64,000 nt of DNA from Nymphaea colorata (GCF_008831285.2 NC_045139.1:35437706-35501705), one strand, 5' to 3'; shown: positions 48,345 through 60,840, numbered from the stretch's first letter. A program made the numbers and translations. The notes: generated by a model from the sequence alone, not told the origin.

Positions 48345-48930
48345 TGTTTGATAGCCTCGAATCTGGAGTCTATGCAGCCTGAGATCTACTGTTCGGCGGT
48401 GTTTGATAGCCTCGAATATGAGATCTGAAGTCCTTGTGGCCTAAAATCCACTGTTTGACGGTGTTTGATAGCCTCGAATATGAGATCTGAAGTCCTTGTG
48501 GCCTAAAATCCACTGTTTGGCGGTGTTTGATAGCCTCGAATCTGAGATCTGAAGTCCATAGGCTGGGCGTCGGACCAGGCCACCGCTGGGCTGGCCCGGT
48601 ATGGGCCGGGTTTGGGCCGAAAAAATCCGAGCCCGACAGCCAGGCCCGGGTCGGCCCAACCCGGCCCGTTTAGGCTCGGTAAGTTAAAAATATATATATA
48701 TATTTTAATTTTTTGTTTTAATAATATTTTTTATTCTTAATAAATATATTTTATATTAAAAATATTATTTTATAATTTATTTTTAAAAATTTAAATAGGC
48801 CGGGCAGGGCTGCCCAGCCCGGCCTGATACCCACCCTTAACTGTCCATGCAGCCTGAAATCCACTGTTTGGCAGTGTTTGATAGCCTAGAATGTGAGATC
48901 TAAAGTCTGTGCAGCATGAGATATACCAAC
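48345..48930. repeat. Tandem array of 55-62 bp units, interrupted by a MITE
   Basis: TGTTTGATAGCCTCGAAT starts units at 48345, 48400, 48462 and 48524, with a fifth (TGTTTGATAGCCTAGAAT) at 48875. Units 2 and 3 are 62 bp and nearly identical. Unit 4 is split by the MITE at 48559-48839. The unit resembles the end of the MITE family at 39317, and a matching inverted end, GGGCTACCAAACACACCC, occurs at about 49002-49019. The array may therefore be an expanded terminus of such an element. Confidence 0.93.
48559..48839. mobile_element. hAT-type MITE (281 bp) inside the tandem array
   Basis: The left end TAGGCTGGGCGTCGGACCAG pairs with the minus-strand right end TAAGGGTGGGTATCAGGCCG. GC-rich edges surround an AT-only core, the same layout as 5155-5423. 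The flanking octamers GAAGTCCA (48551-48558) and ACTGTCCA (48840-48847) agree at 5 of 8 positions. Removing the element and one octamer leaves a 62-bp repeat unit, matching its neighbours exactly in length. An open frame at 48441-48659 overlapping it is not a gene. Confidence 0.9.
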
Positions 48931-49019
48931 AAGGGATCTGGAGAGTCGGGACTTCATATCCATGCTACACGTATAAATGTATGGACTTAAGGTCCCAGAA
49001 GAGGGCTACCAAACACACC

Positions 49020-50945
49020 CACAAGTCCTCCTTGACCCCACGAGGTACTGCGCCATTAGCATGTGATTAATCTTTTTTTGTGCCATAACAATAGTCAAAC
49101 ATTCTCATTATTTTTATAATTAATTATGGTCAAGGCAGATCAGCCTGATATTTTGGATCCACTCGAACAAAGGCGCCAACAAAAGCCGCCTACTAATTGG
49201 AAACCACAGTGTTAATTAGAGGTTTTTATTATTAAAATTAAAAGTACTTCTCATGTTTTTATAAGTGTAATAGTACTATATAATTGAGTAATGGTCATCA
49301 TCATTGGTCTTATAAGTATGATTACGATGTCAACCTTGGTCATTGCGCATTACTTTTCTTTAATAATGTTTATTAGAATCAAAACACTAGCAACTACCCT
49401 TTTTAATTTATTATTCATTAGTTTGTCATAAACTTGCTAAGATTTCCTAGAATTTGGTTCATAGCTAACTTTAAAATGTATAAATAATTTTATATTCGTT
49501 TAGGATTAGTTCAAGATGCACCTACGAGGGACATCAACAAAAGTCATCTGATTGACTCCAAAACCACGTATGAAACTGGATTTAGCATCATTAAGTTTTA
49601 AATGTTGCTTGCTTTGAAGTTTGCACGACACCCATGTTCGAGTTTCTTCTATTTTTCACGAAAATCGTACCAGAAATCAAGTGTAAGGCCAAGAAAGATG
49701 CTTGCAGCAAGAATGATCCAAATGTTTTCTCATCCACTTGATCATGTTCATGTGAATGGTTCAAGGACAAGAATAGAGTGCATGGAATCGCAAGTGAAGG
49801 AAAAATTGGAGACCAAAAGAATGTCAGTGGAGGAAAGATGCAGATTGGTTTCTAATTGTTCATGACTTGAAGCAACAGGGAAAGTCGACGGGGAATGATG
49901 CCAAAGCAGAAAAATCGAAAGCAAAAGAGATACGATGAGCATTTTATGCCATCAATTTGTCTGGTTCTGAGTTTTCCTTAAACTCCATGCTTTTGTAGTT
50001 TTCGGAATTAAAGTGATATTTGGCTACTTGTGGAGCCGCGTAGAACATTGTTCTGCTGTTTCCTGCAAGTTGGTCAACCGCCCACACTACATTACTTTTT
50101 CAAATTACAGTGTGTCAAGGAAGACTGTCCTTGAAACGGGGCGCTTGATGAGCTCACACCACCTCTATCAGGAAGATCAGGCGCAATCTAATGGTACAAA
50201 TTGTGCAGTAACACTTCAAACTCAAAGTTCTTTTCATCTTTAGACAATGGGTGTCGTATACATCCAAAGAAAACCCATTTAAGAGCGGAATTCTGGGTTT
50301 TTGGACTGGGGATCATATTGGTGCAATTAGAATTTTAAGGGGAAAACATAAATTTTTGACTTGCAGCTCAAGTTTTGGGCAGTTACGTTGTTCAGTACTG
50401 TTCTTACCAAGACAAAACTTGCAAGATCACTAGGCATAATTTAGATCAAAGCAACATAGAGAAGTGAAATGGGTGGCAACTTGATCTTTGTTTCCCCCTG
50501 GCATCAGTCCGGCCGGATCAGGGTCTTCGTCTCAAAGCACTGCCAGTCACAGCCATGTGCCTGTGCAGCCCCATTGTGGTAGCCATCAGTGAGTTCAGAT
50601 GGTAATGGCGTTGTCTTGTCCATCGTTGGGCCCAAGCAAGAGATAGAACACCACCATGAAATGGCCTTGCAAAGGCGGCCTTGCTTCCTCCTGAAAAAGG
50701 ATTGTCCTGTGCATTGTGCAACATAATTTCAGGTGTTCATGGGCCTGTTAGGACCAAATGTACCGACCAATTGTCTTACTCTCTACGTCTTTTGTTTTCT
50801 TTCTTGAGATGTTAAAAATCGTTGGTCTGTGCAAATTGTGTGGCACGCCATGATCACAGGATAGGACCATTTAGGTAGAATGCTTCGAGGGATGAAAAAT
50901 TCTTCATCTTTGAGTGCATTTTAATGGTTGGTACATCTGATATCT

Positions 50946-50987
<42 letters not shown>

Positions 50988-52366
50988 CACCAATCACGGC
51001 TATCTTATGCTACATGCATGAAGAGAGGAACTGCCTCCATAACAGGATCCTTAGGAAACATGCAACAGATCAACTTGAAGCACTACAATGATCCTTCTCT
51101 CAGCAGTCTGAAGCAAAATTCACATGCTAGAAAAGGAAAGGCCCGTTGTTTGCATCATAGTTTTTTATTTTCCAATCAAGTGTAGAAAAAAGGCTAGCCT
51201 ATAGACTATGTATGCCTAGGTAGGAGGAAAAGCTTTGTGCTGCCGTTGATTTTTAGGCAACTTGACAAAGATGCTGATGCCTCGATTCTTTTCTGTTACC
51301 AGAAAATATCATATTAAGAGTTTGGTTGCACATTGCAGTCAGACTGCTCCATTTATGTGAAGCACTGGTTGCAAATTTCGAGAAGCAAAACATAAGGTGT
51401 TGTAGGCGGATCAGTTAATGGGGTCCCCTCGTTCTAACCTCAATGAAATTTCACTCCAATCAGCTTCGTGCGCAGTGGTCTGTCAGGCATAAACAAATTT
51501 TCTGAAGACAGAACGAAGTTTACCTTTCCATCTTCAAAATTTAAACCTATGTCTGGCTTTTCATGCTTGAACTTATGTCTCCATGAAAATGAAAATACCT
51601 TCAATGGATTGCTTGAGACAAGAACTATGCTGCAGAACTTGTTTTTAACCTCAACCGTAGTTCAACAGAACTTGTTTTAACTTCTGAAACCATGCTTTTA
51701 ACATGTTTTTACTGTCACCCAAATGGGGAAAAGTCTCTTTAATTATTTGTTTTTCAACAAAAAAAAAAACCTGAAATTACTCAATAGATAATTCGAAGGT
51801 ATGAGATTTTGTATGCTGGAAAGGTTGCTCCTCTAAAAGACAGCTAGCGTGCTTCGTCAATTGATATTTGAACGTCTGTATGCCTCTCCGCTCGTGATTC
51901 CTGTCAAATGTTTCCTGCCAACCGGTTCTATGTTAGGATGAAAAGGAATTTGATCTCGTGGTAATCAAAGAATCATCTCATAGTAGTCATAACCTTCAGA
52001 CTCCAATATTTGCAGGAATAAGCGATAGATTAGTGAAGATGAAAAAAAGTACATAAGATATTGTTTCGCTTGCATTCGCAGCATTTGATTTCTTGTAGTC
52101 AATGTTATGCAGATAATTATTGAGTTTCATGACTGAGTTGTGCAATGTGTTGGGCTAAAGTCGGTCAAGTAGAGTTTGGAGGTTTGTTGTCTCCCTTTCT
52201 TTTGTTTTATGTTGAGAAAAGATGTAAGATGATGGAACAATTAAGATGTCATTCTCCATTGAACAAAAAAGCAGAAATAAAAAAAATTAAGTTAAAAACC
52301 CCGTTTGAGTTATTCTCAAACTTGCCTTGTAACTCACATCGTACACAGCCAAAGTGGAATAAGTCA
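49020..52366. other. Intergenic spacer
   Basis: No gene is supported. A (GA)n microsatellite is at 50948-50981. Open frames at 49602-49865 (plus) and 50518-50724 (minus) have no recognised domain or splice partners. Confidence 0.6.
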
Positions 52367-52469
52367 GTCCTGCTATCCGCTCGGAGACATCCGATAAGAT
52401 TGGAATGATACAGAGAAGATTAGCATGGGCCCAGAGCAAGGATGACAGGCACAAATTGAGGAACGGTCC
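52367..52469 (+). pseudogene. U6 snRNA-like pseudogene
   Basis: The interior reads GGAGACATCCGATAAGATTG, then GGAATGATACAGAGAAGATT, AGCATGGGCCCAGAGCAAGG and ATGACAGGCACAAATTGAGG. This follows plant U6 almost base for base through the ACAGAGA box and the catalytic AGC region. The 5' stem-loop is altered, and the 3' end after GGTCC lacks the T-run that ends Pol III transcripts. A USE-like ACTCACATCG lies at about 52332, only about 35 bp upstream of the RNA start, closer than the usual plant spacing, and there is no clear TATA box between. Inference: a diverged, probably inactive U6 copy. Confidence 0.88.
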
Positions 52470-53922
52470 TGCTATCTGCTATTTCGTGATCGGCTTAGCA
52501 AGCAGACATAGGGAAGATGGGTTAATCAGCTTCACTTCACTCTTCATTTGTCTTCTACACCCCAGTTCTTGGAAGAACATCGCCAAAAGACTCGACACCA
52601 TCAAAATGTCAGTTCACAACTTCTTTACATTCATAAAAAAGTACAGGAGGTATGAAGGATTTGACAGATATACATCTAACAACTATTTTACAGGGGCTGC
52701 AGCGTAATTTGCACAACTCGTGCTCTTGAGATTCAGAGAATTTATCAACAGATCATCGAGCTGCAAGCCATACTTAAGCATTCAAAAGCCAAATGCTTAG
52801 AAGTAATTCATCACGGCCAATTCGGATGTGATTATTAATGGGACTCAGAATCAGTTTGCACCTTTACAACCAAATCTAAACACGAGTTCAATGATCATTT
52901 GGGATCCGATGCAGATCCAACCCAATAAAATATGTAAATGCTCAATCTCTTGGATTTAAAAAAGTGATTACATATAATACAATCAAGTTGAATTCAATAA
53001 AGGCTGGATACCATACAAATCCAATTCATTCGCATCCATACAAAGAAGCAAGCTACTCAGCTTCCAGCAGTCAGCTCACATACACCCACAAACACATACA
53101 CAATCACATAACATGACATTACGATCATGTATGAACACCATCTTCGTCAAATACACCGACAAAGACATAGAATGACATAACATTGCATCACAATAAAGCA
53201 TGAACACCATCTTCGTCAGACAACATAATGAAAACAAGTCATTGTGTACGGAGCCTCCATAGTGGCCAGCAGGATGCACATGAGCATATGCATGCTCACA
53301 CAGGCACGCACACATAAATGTCATAGAGACATTTTATGGCGTTTTCGATCATTACTTAATGAAAATTTGCACAAAGTGACATGCCCCTGTCCTTTTAGCC
53401 ATGTCCACGCAACATAGTACAAAAGCACATCTAGCAACTGAAAGCGTGAACCCATGTTTATCGCCTCCACGCTGTCGGCAACAGACCTAGCTCAAAGCAG
53501 TGATTGAATAGTTGATGAGCAAATCGCAATAGTTTATCCAAAACGATTGACACGTTAATCCAGTACACTTTCTTTCCTCAGCAGGTTGGTGTCAACAAGG
53601 AAGAATCAGTTGAGCAAGCTCCACGCTTCGTCAAGGTGCCCTTGTGAAGCAAATACCATCGACCCTCTCCAGGCGACCTGGATATGAAACGTTATCCTAA
53701 GAACAACAGAAGGCTTTAGAGTCTTTCCTCCCCCGTTTGCACCTTAAATCTGGTCCAACATTCACGTCAGCAACTGCTTCCTTCCGAAACAACATTTTGC
53801 CAACAGAGTGATAACGCCTTTAACTGTGAAACACCAAGCTTCTGCAAGCATGGTCCTTCTTGTGAATTGGCCCGTGTTTCAACCAGAAATATGTTCAACC
53901 AAAATATGCTGTCATTATTTTG
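52470..53922. other. Intergenic spacer / 3' flank of the 59K gene
   Basis: No gene is supported. The part next to 53923 should contain the 3' UTR of the minus-strand 59K gene. A repeat with CACCATCTTCGTCA occurs near 53138 and 53205. The open frame at 53076-53324 overlaps a CA/TG-rich tract. Confidence 0.55.
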
Positions 53923-56900
53923 CTAGGCATTTCCAGGCTTCACCAGGTATGATGCCCATATGTCATCTGCAGGAGGTGGCGGCAGGACCCAGTGTCCAGG
54001 GATCCGACTGCAGAGGAATTTAACACATGAAAAAATAGAAGAAGAAAAGTAACTGGATGAATCAAAGCTGGAGTAACTTTGTGCATGCCAAATAGAACGG
54101 TCAAGGAACTGAAAGTTAAGGATCACAACAATGTCGAATTCACATTTTGCCCCTCCGCAAGCATTGCACAAGAAAAACATCATTGGGAGAGAAACTGTCA
54201 TACTCACCTTCCACCAGGTCTAAGATATGCATCCCAAACTCTTCTCACCTGCCAAAATTTACAAGAGGACATGAACCTGTCATTCAGAGCATCAATAACC
54301 AATCAATCACATTTAACTGACCTTATTTTATCTGCTTTACTAGCAGATACGTTCCAACCTCATGTTTTGACAACATACATATGCACACCCATATGCAGTT
54401 ATTTATACTAAAATAACAAAAGATTTGGTCTTACCAATTTTCTAGTGGTTCTCAAAAGAAATTTAAGAATTTGAAAATGCAACTAGTTTATGTGGTAATG
54501 ACATAAAATTGCCACAGTACAAATGCAACTATTTTATGTGGTAAAAAAACCAACACTTATTTTACTAAGGAACCTAAGTTCCCCTATTACTCACAATGGT
54601 AACCAAGCATAGATAGGAAAGCTACGCCAGTGACAATATCAAACATCTGTTTATTACCACAGAAGTAAATCCAATTTCATGTATGATTCTGTGAGAACTG
54701 CAAATAGAATACCTCAATAAGGGTGCCCATGTCATTATTGCTACCATGGTAGTAATGATAGAACTCCAATGGTAAAGCAACAGTGGATTCATATCCTCCA
54801 CCTTGTCTCTGAACCTCTGGACCTTTCTGAGCAGACTCAGTGAAAACAGCATCCTTTCCAAAGTCCCTTCCAGTTTCCTTATCTGTGTCTTCTTGCTTCA
54901 CCATGTCTCCAGTTTTCTCTGACTGAGTACCTTCAATGCCAGGCACACCACTTCTAATGGCCAGTCTAGATTCTTCAGCAATGGCAATAGCATCCTTAGC
55001 AGCACCAGTATCAGCAGCAATAGCTGCTTGACGCTCCTCCTCTTCAACAGCAGCTCGAACTCGTTGAAGGAACTTGTCATCCTCTTCTGGCAGAAAATGG
55101 CCTGTGCCCAACCAGAATCCAAAAATTTAGGTACAAATTCTTAATGGATTGTCATATCAGAATGAAAGCTAGTTTGTGGTAAGCCAAGCAACATCCACAC
55201 AGTACAGATGCAGGATTGCCACTTATATTATGCATTAACCACTGAAAGGAACTCTCCACGACTCCATGCAAACCACCTAAATTTGCATGATACATTTTAC
55301 AGGTTTTCCAACCAGTACAGGAAATCCAAACAAGTTTTCAACAATTCATATTTACTTTTAAAACACTATAAGAATTTGTATTTGTTATACTCCTACATCA
55401 GGATAGGAGTAAAGAAACCCTCAATGTGAACCACCGAAATTTGCATGATGCATCTTACAGGTTTTCCAATCAGCACAGGAAATCGAAACAAGTCTTCAAC
55501 AGTTCATGTTTATTTTTAAAGTGCCATAGTTAAGAACTTTGTATTTATCATGGAATTCTATGGGAGTAAAGGAAATCTCAATATGAACCGCCTAAACTTG
55601 CATAATATATCTTACAGGTTTTCCAACTGGTACAGGAAATCCAAGCAAGTTTTCAACAGTTCATATTTATTTTCAAAATGCTGTAAAAAACTTTGTATTT
55701 ATCATGGACTCCTACTCCAACATCAGGATAGGAGTCAAAGGATATAAGGGTTCCTCACTCTTTGAAGGCCTTCTAGCTATATGCATGAACGCTTCAAAAA
55801 AAATGAAGTGTCGGTGTCCAGCCACATCCAACACCGAAATGACTTGACACTGTGGGACATGTCATTTTCCCACCATGAAGTATCCAAAAAATGGACAGGC
55901 TTGTTGCCCCTTTTCCCTCTCTTTCGTTTTTCCCTTTTCTCTTTCAATTTCCTCTCTTTCTTCCTTTTCCTTTTCAGTTAACCTTTTCCGATTCCTTTCC
56001 AGTAACCTCCCTTTTTTAGTCTGAATAAACCTCTCTCTCTCTCCCTCCTTTTTGGAAGGACATCATCTTTTTCTTTCCCTTTGAAAAGGAAGAGTTCCTT
56101 TGCCTTGAAACATCTTAAGCTCCCGAGGGCAGCCTTCTGCATTCATAACAGACTACCAGTGTTATGGGATGTGCCATGCCATGCACACTTGACAGAAAAA
56201 ACTGCCACTTTAAGTGAATTTCATGTGTGGAGGTTCCAATTTGACATGATTTTAAGATTCATGTGAATTTTGATCAATTTAAAACCACTGGTTCTGTAAC
56301 AGAGTTTTGTAGGTTGCAATTAAGTATTATGTAATCGATTCTTTTCCTTTTTTCTGAGATTCGCATACCATGCATATATACATAACTGAAAATGCAATGT
56401 ATGTATGTTTAACTTCACAGTTTAGGTCATTTTCCTTTGCATTATAATATTCTTCTTTTTTCTAATTGTTTTGAATACTTAAACTGTTATAACTTTTGTT
56501 TTTTGAACAAAAATACAATTTTGATAATTCCTTATGAACCTTAGTCTGATAGGTAGAGTTTATGATAAACATTTACAAATTTGTTGGCTACAGTAGACAT
56601 AAGAAGAAAGAAGATACAGAGAATAAATCCTCCGAAATTTCTCATTCTAATTTGTTCCTTACAATCAAAAGTTATATCTGTGTCAGAACAGAAAGAGTAA
56701 CTTTTTCGCACTTCACTTTCCATACATAGCAGTCAGCAAAGCATTTACCTTGTTTCTTCAACTTTTGGATCCTTACTGATCGAAGTTCTTGCAACTTTTC
56801 AACAACCAGAACTAGTTCAAGCTGGGAAGAAAAAAAACAGCATGGTGTAAGGTTGATAAACCATAAATTGAAATGTAAGCCAAGAACCAGAAATGCTACT

Positions 56901-59766
56901 CAAAGGTAAAAAATTCATCATCTGCAAAAATATGTTACCTCAGATTCCAGTTTCTTCTTCTCCTCCTTCGTCTTAACTTTTGCAATTTCCTTCATTTTCT
57001 CAACCTGATTGTATGTAAAGAGCTAAATTAACCAGAACTATAAAGATCAGAGAATTTCCTAAATTCACTAGGAAACTCGGAAGATCCCAAACATCATAAC
57101 CCAAGAACAGAAACTGGTAAGGCGGATAGAAAAAAACAAAGAAATCCATACAAATAAATCATATTCACAGTCTAATGCAAGACATAATTGTCTGTGTGTT
57201 ATCAGTTTCAACAGTTAAAGTTGTTCTAGTAACCTTGTAAGTGGCAACCTGCTTTATTACTATCAGATATCCATCAACTTTCCCACCAAAGCAAACAAAC
57301 CTCTGTGACTGACCGACCATGCCTGAAGTACTCAAGGTCAAAATATATGAATTTTTTCTCTGCATGCCTTCCTGATATCTATCAATTTGCCAAAAAAAAA
57401 CTACAGGTTACAGATTGTGAGGTTTCCAAAGAGCACAAGATCAAGGATTTATGCAAAACCTTTACATGTACCTCCTGTTATAGGCAACACACATGAGAAA
57501 CAGCTGAAACGGATCATTAACCTCTTACCCACATACCATTAAACATTAAATGAATCCCAATCAGGACAAGGTAACTAACCCAAAGGAGATGATGCCTCTC
57601 CAATATCTTCTTTGGATCTCAAACATTATAATTTATAAGCCAGTGTGGACAAAAATGGGCTATGAGGTGCAAAAAGTATGCTTATATAACACAGCATGCA
57701 CTCAAGTGCTTCAGCTTGTAGTAAAATAAAGCTGAAGCACAATTGCACGTGCTACAGAATCACATGAGGCAAGCTACAGAGAGAAAGTGTACCTCATATG
57801 TGAGGCGCATGCTTTTTTTGTTGGTAAAATAAGGTCAAAGCCCTCTGAGGTTCAATTTTAATTACTTTAACCTAAAAAGGTTTTTGAACAAAGAGCAACC
57901 ATGGTGAACTACGGCTGCCCCTTTCGTTGCATGGTCTGGCAGCACTGCACCTGCAACTCCAAGAAGACTTCTCCAACCATCTCTGGCCAGATTTTGGCAG
58001 GATTCAAGTGGGCTCTATCCTTTCTTCTCCCTTGTCTTTTTCTTTCTTTCTTCCGTTCTTCTTCTATGTTTCCAACTTTCTTCTGTTTCTTCTTTTTTTT
58101 TTTTTTCCTTTTCTCTTCTTCATTTTTTCTTCTTCATTTTCATTTTCCTAAGGAAAAGTATGTTCTTGCAATTTGTTTGGGCGTGGTTTTTTTGTAGTGT
58201 TATTTTTGTATGATATTGTGTTTTCAACACTTTTTTTTGGTGCATTAAACAAATCTGTATGCTTTATGTTTTTTTAAATTTTTTTGCTACCATTTTGTCC
58301 TCCTCTTTTGCCTCTTTTTTCATTCTTCTGAGGTAAAGAAATCTGGCATACTTTATGTTTCAGCATCTGCACGTGCGTGCATGTCTAATTGCCTACATAT
58401 AATTATCTTGTATATGTGCATTTGTTTAATTTTATTTTTTTCATGTAAAAAAATGTAGATTTATGCTGTGAGGCTCATGAATCAAGTCAACAGTAGGTAC
58501 TGCATTTCACTATGTCTTAATGCTTTCAACAACACTGCTAGAAATGCTGGTTCCAAATGTAACCTTGTGATGCCATGTCCAAGTGTCACCCACATTTTCA
58601 AGATTTTCAGATTATGTGAATTGTAATAGTAAGTCTTTAAGGCAAACAGCTTAGAGCAAGACATCAGCAAAAATTTAATTCTTTAGAAATGTTTCCACTT
58701 TTCTTCTAACAATTTTCTGCTTTGACAAACCATACATTTAAGTTATGACATTTAAAACTATTAGAACTACGTATAGTCATTGAAGAGCTATGATATGATA
58801 GAGTACCAAAACTCATGTTGACATCTATCACTGTGTAGGTAGTAAACAAATTTTATACAAGTCAAAGGTTCTAACCAAACAACATGAACGTGACAACTAT
58901 ATAAGGTCAAAAGGTATTTAACCTTCCGTTTGGCAATATCTTTTGCAATCTCTCTTGCCCTCCATTCATCGGCATCTTGGTCAAGTTGATCATACATTTC
59001 TCTCTCCTACAAAATGGTCAAAAAGAAATGTCGCCAGAAAACATTTTAAGCAAAAAAGAGATATCACAAATAAATGACGTAAACGTATAAATGATAGCAC
59101 CAACATAAATCACCTTGCATAGCCTTTCAGCTACTCGTTTTCTCTTTCTTTTTCTCCAGAGTTTGTTACGTTTAGCCTTCTCTATCTTGTTAGCCAATCT
59201 TACTGCCACTGATTTTTCCTCCCATGAACTACTTTGACTGACAACATCAAAAGGCAACAGTTGGTCTCTCAAAGTTGATAACAATGAATTTGCAGCTTCC
59301 ACAGAAAGAGACTCTTGAGTTCGTAAACCAATCTTCTTTGCCTTAATCAGTTCAGAACAGAGAACTTCATCTCTGCCTCTCGAATCTTCAGGTGCTTTGA
59401 TTGATGCCAAATCCTTTTCAAGCGATTGACCAGAGTAGTTTCCATCCAATTCTTCTGTGACTGCATCACAACCTTTGATTGATAAAATAGACTCCAGTTC
59501 TTGGTGCCTGTAAAAGAGACAACTCTCAAAATAAAGAACCAGTATGTTAGAACAAAAAAAATGCATAAGAGAAGTATGAAAGCAGAAAAAACGAAAAAAC
59601 TGACAGTGATGTACATTGATTTTGCCAAAGAAATTGTATCTCGCAATTTGCTCAGACTCTCACTAAGGCATGTTTTCTGCCAATACTGACCGACTGCAGA
59701 ATGCACATCGGGAGATATCTGCCAATTAGGAGGAGGCGCTCCAGTCGGTACTGGGGATGGGAACAT
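53923..59766 (-). CDS. U11/U12 snRNP 59 kDa protein (PDCD7 homologue), 8 exons
   Basis: A protein of the U11/U12 di-snRNP, which recognises minor (U12-type) introns in the nucleus. Exons 59615-59766, 59114-59507, 58923-59006, 56939-57004, 56749-56821, 54713-55101, 54208-54248 and 53923-54007, all with GT-AG introns and joining phases, give 427 aa. Layout: Pro-rich start PSPVPTGAPPPNWQISPDV; residues 25-50 QYWQKTCLSESLSKLRDTISL; a lysine/arginine block LWRKRKRKRVAERLCK ending at 182; a charged, helical, probably coiled-coil region 183-256; an Ala/Glu-rich stretch with EEEERQAAIAADTGAA; then FYHYYHGSNNDMGTLIEVRRVWDAYLRPGG and the end GHWVLPPPPADDIWASYLV. That tail and the W-D-x-Y-L piece are the signature of PDCD7/59K proteins. 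None of the seven introns starts with the U12-type RTATCCTT. Confidence 0.9.
55271..55742. repeat. Three tandem copies of a 158-bp unit in intron 5 of the 59K gene
   Basis: Units start at 55271, 55429 and 55586, at AACCACCTAAATTTGCATGA or close variants. Each contains TTACAGGTTTTCCAA, then CAGGAAATCCAA-type and AGTTTTCAACA words. Copies are roughly 80-85 percent alike. Copies 1 and 3 can each be read as a short frame with YRFSN.YRKSKQVFN. Each unit contains TTACAGGT, which resembles an acceptor and donor on the plus strand, opposite to the gene. Confidence 0.9.
57005..58922 (-). other. Intron 3 of the 59K gene (1.9 kb)
   Basis: Non-coding. It includes long pyrimidine tracts on the plus strand at about 58020-58140 and homopolymer runs near 58090. 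The plus-strand 98-aa frame at 57901-58197 crosses these tracts, ends in poly-Phe/Ser and is not considered a gene. No transposon boundary was recognised. Confidence 0.7.
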
Positions 59767-60840
59767 GATGCTCAACTAAAGAGAACAATTTTCAACTGCA
59801 ACTTGAAAAACAAGACACTGATCAAATTTGTGACACACAACCACATGCACCATTGCTATTCAAAATGCGGAAATTAGTCAAAATTTCAAAATAGTTAAAC
59901 AAACAAAAAAAGAGTACGAGCCGTAATGGTACAAAGAGATGACACCAAAACCTTGAACAAATCAGGGCATAAACCACTGGGCTTAGAGGGGAAACTTGCA
60001 CTAGTTTCACCTGAAACGAAAGATGTCCTATTTCACCACTTGAAAGAAATAATCTAGATGGAACGAAATCAATGGATCCTGTATTCCAAATTTCAAGACA
60101 ATGACCAAGTGCTGATGCATCACGTTTGGCAAAGCATTCGGGAAGCAGGTAAACGTGCGGAAAATAACATATTACAAACATGGTGCCTGAAATTTGATTG
60201 CAAGCATTTAGGCAGAAAAGAGGGATAAACCCAGAACCAGTCGTGCATTATACATACGATGTAAGACAGGGAGAAGACTGAGAGAGACTGAGACACAGAA
60301 ACTCAGCAGCTCGTGCACCTAAACGGTATAAGCTTAAAGGCCACGCAAAGCTCAACTATTTCGTCTAGTCAAGTGCATTTGAAGTGAAGGATTTCCAACC
60401 ATCTTCTAGCAGGAAGGACGCTATAGAAGCCATCCGTCACCTGTAACGGACACCTTCAAGCCTGCAGTGCACAAAGAAACCATCCCAACGCATCAAATTC
60501 GCGAAAAAGGAGTTGTTAATTTTAGCTTATATATCCCCAACGTCATCCGAGTTTGGGACCTTTATTTTCTGGCGGAAACCACAGAAAATGGTGCAGAGTC
60601 CGGTGGTGTTCCTCTCAGATTCCGGCCACCGTAGCATCTGCTGTTCCAGGGAGGGAAGCTTTGGGTAGTCATGACAAGAGCAGACGCATACCTGGTCGGG
60701 GCAGAGGAACGAAGAGAAAGGCCGTCCGGCGATAGAAGGTTGCCGCCACTCTCTCTCTCTTTGTCTCCCGCTGAATGACGATTGATCGGGTGTGTCCCGG
60801 TAGGCCAGTACCGAATTGAACCCAATTCATCCGACCTATA
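59767..60840 (-). other. Probable 5' UTR with leader intron, 59K gene
   Basis: On the minus strand a donor-like CCAG/GTATGCG sits at 60692/60691, in a GC-richer block (60555-60840). An acceptor CAAGTTGCAG ends at 59796, 29 nt before the start codon of the 59K gene. This suggests a non-coding first exon ending at 60692, a leader intron 59796-60691, and 5' UTR 59767-59795. The overlapping 87-aa minus frame at 60562-60825 would then be UTR or promoter. The splice prediction is by eye only. Confidence 0.55.

Noticed and set aside
57901-58197. 98-aa frame in a 59K intron, opposite strand
   Set aside because: Ends in poly-Phe/Ser from a pyrimidine tract; no conserved motif.
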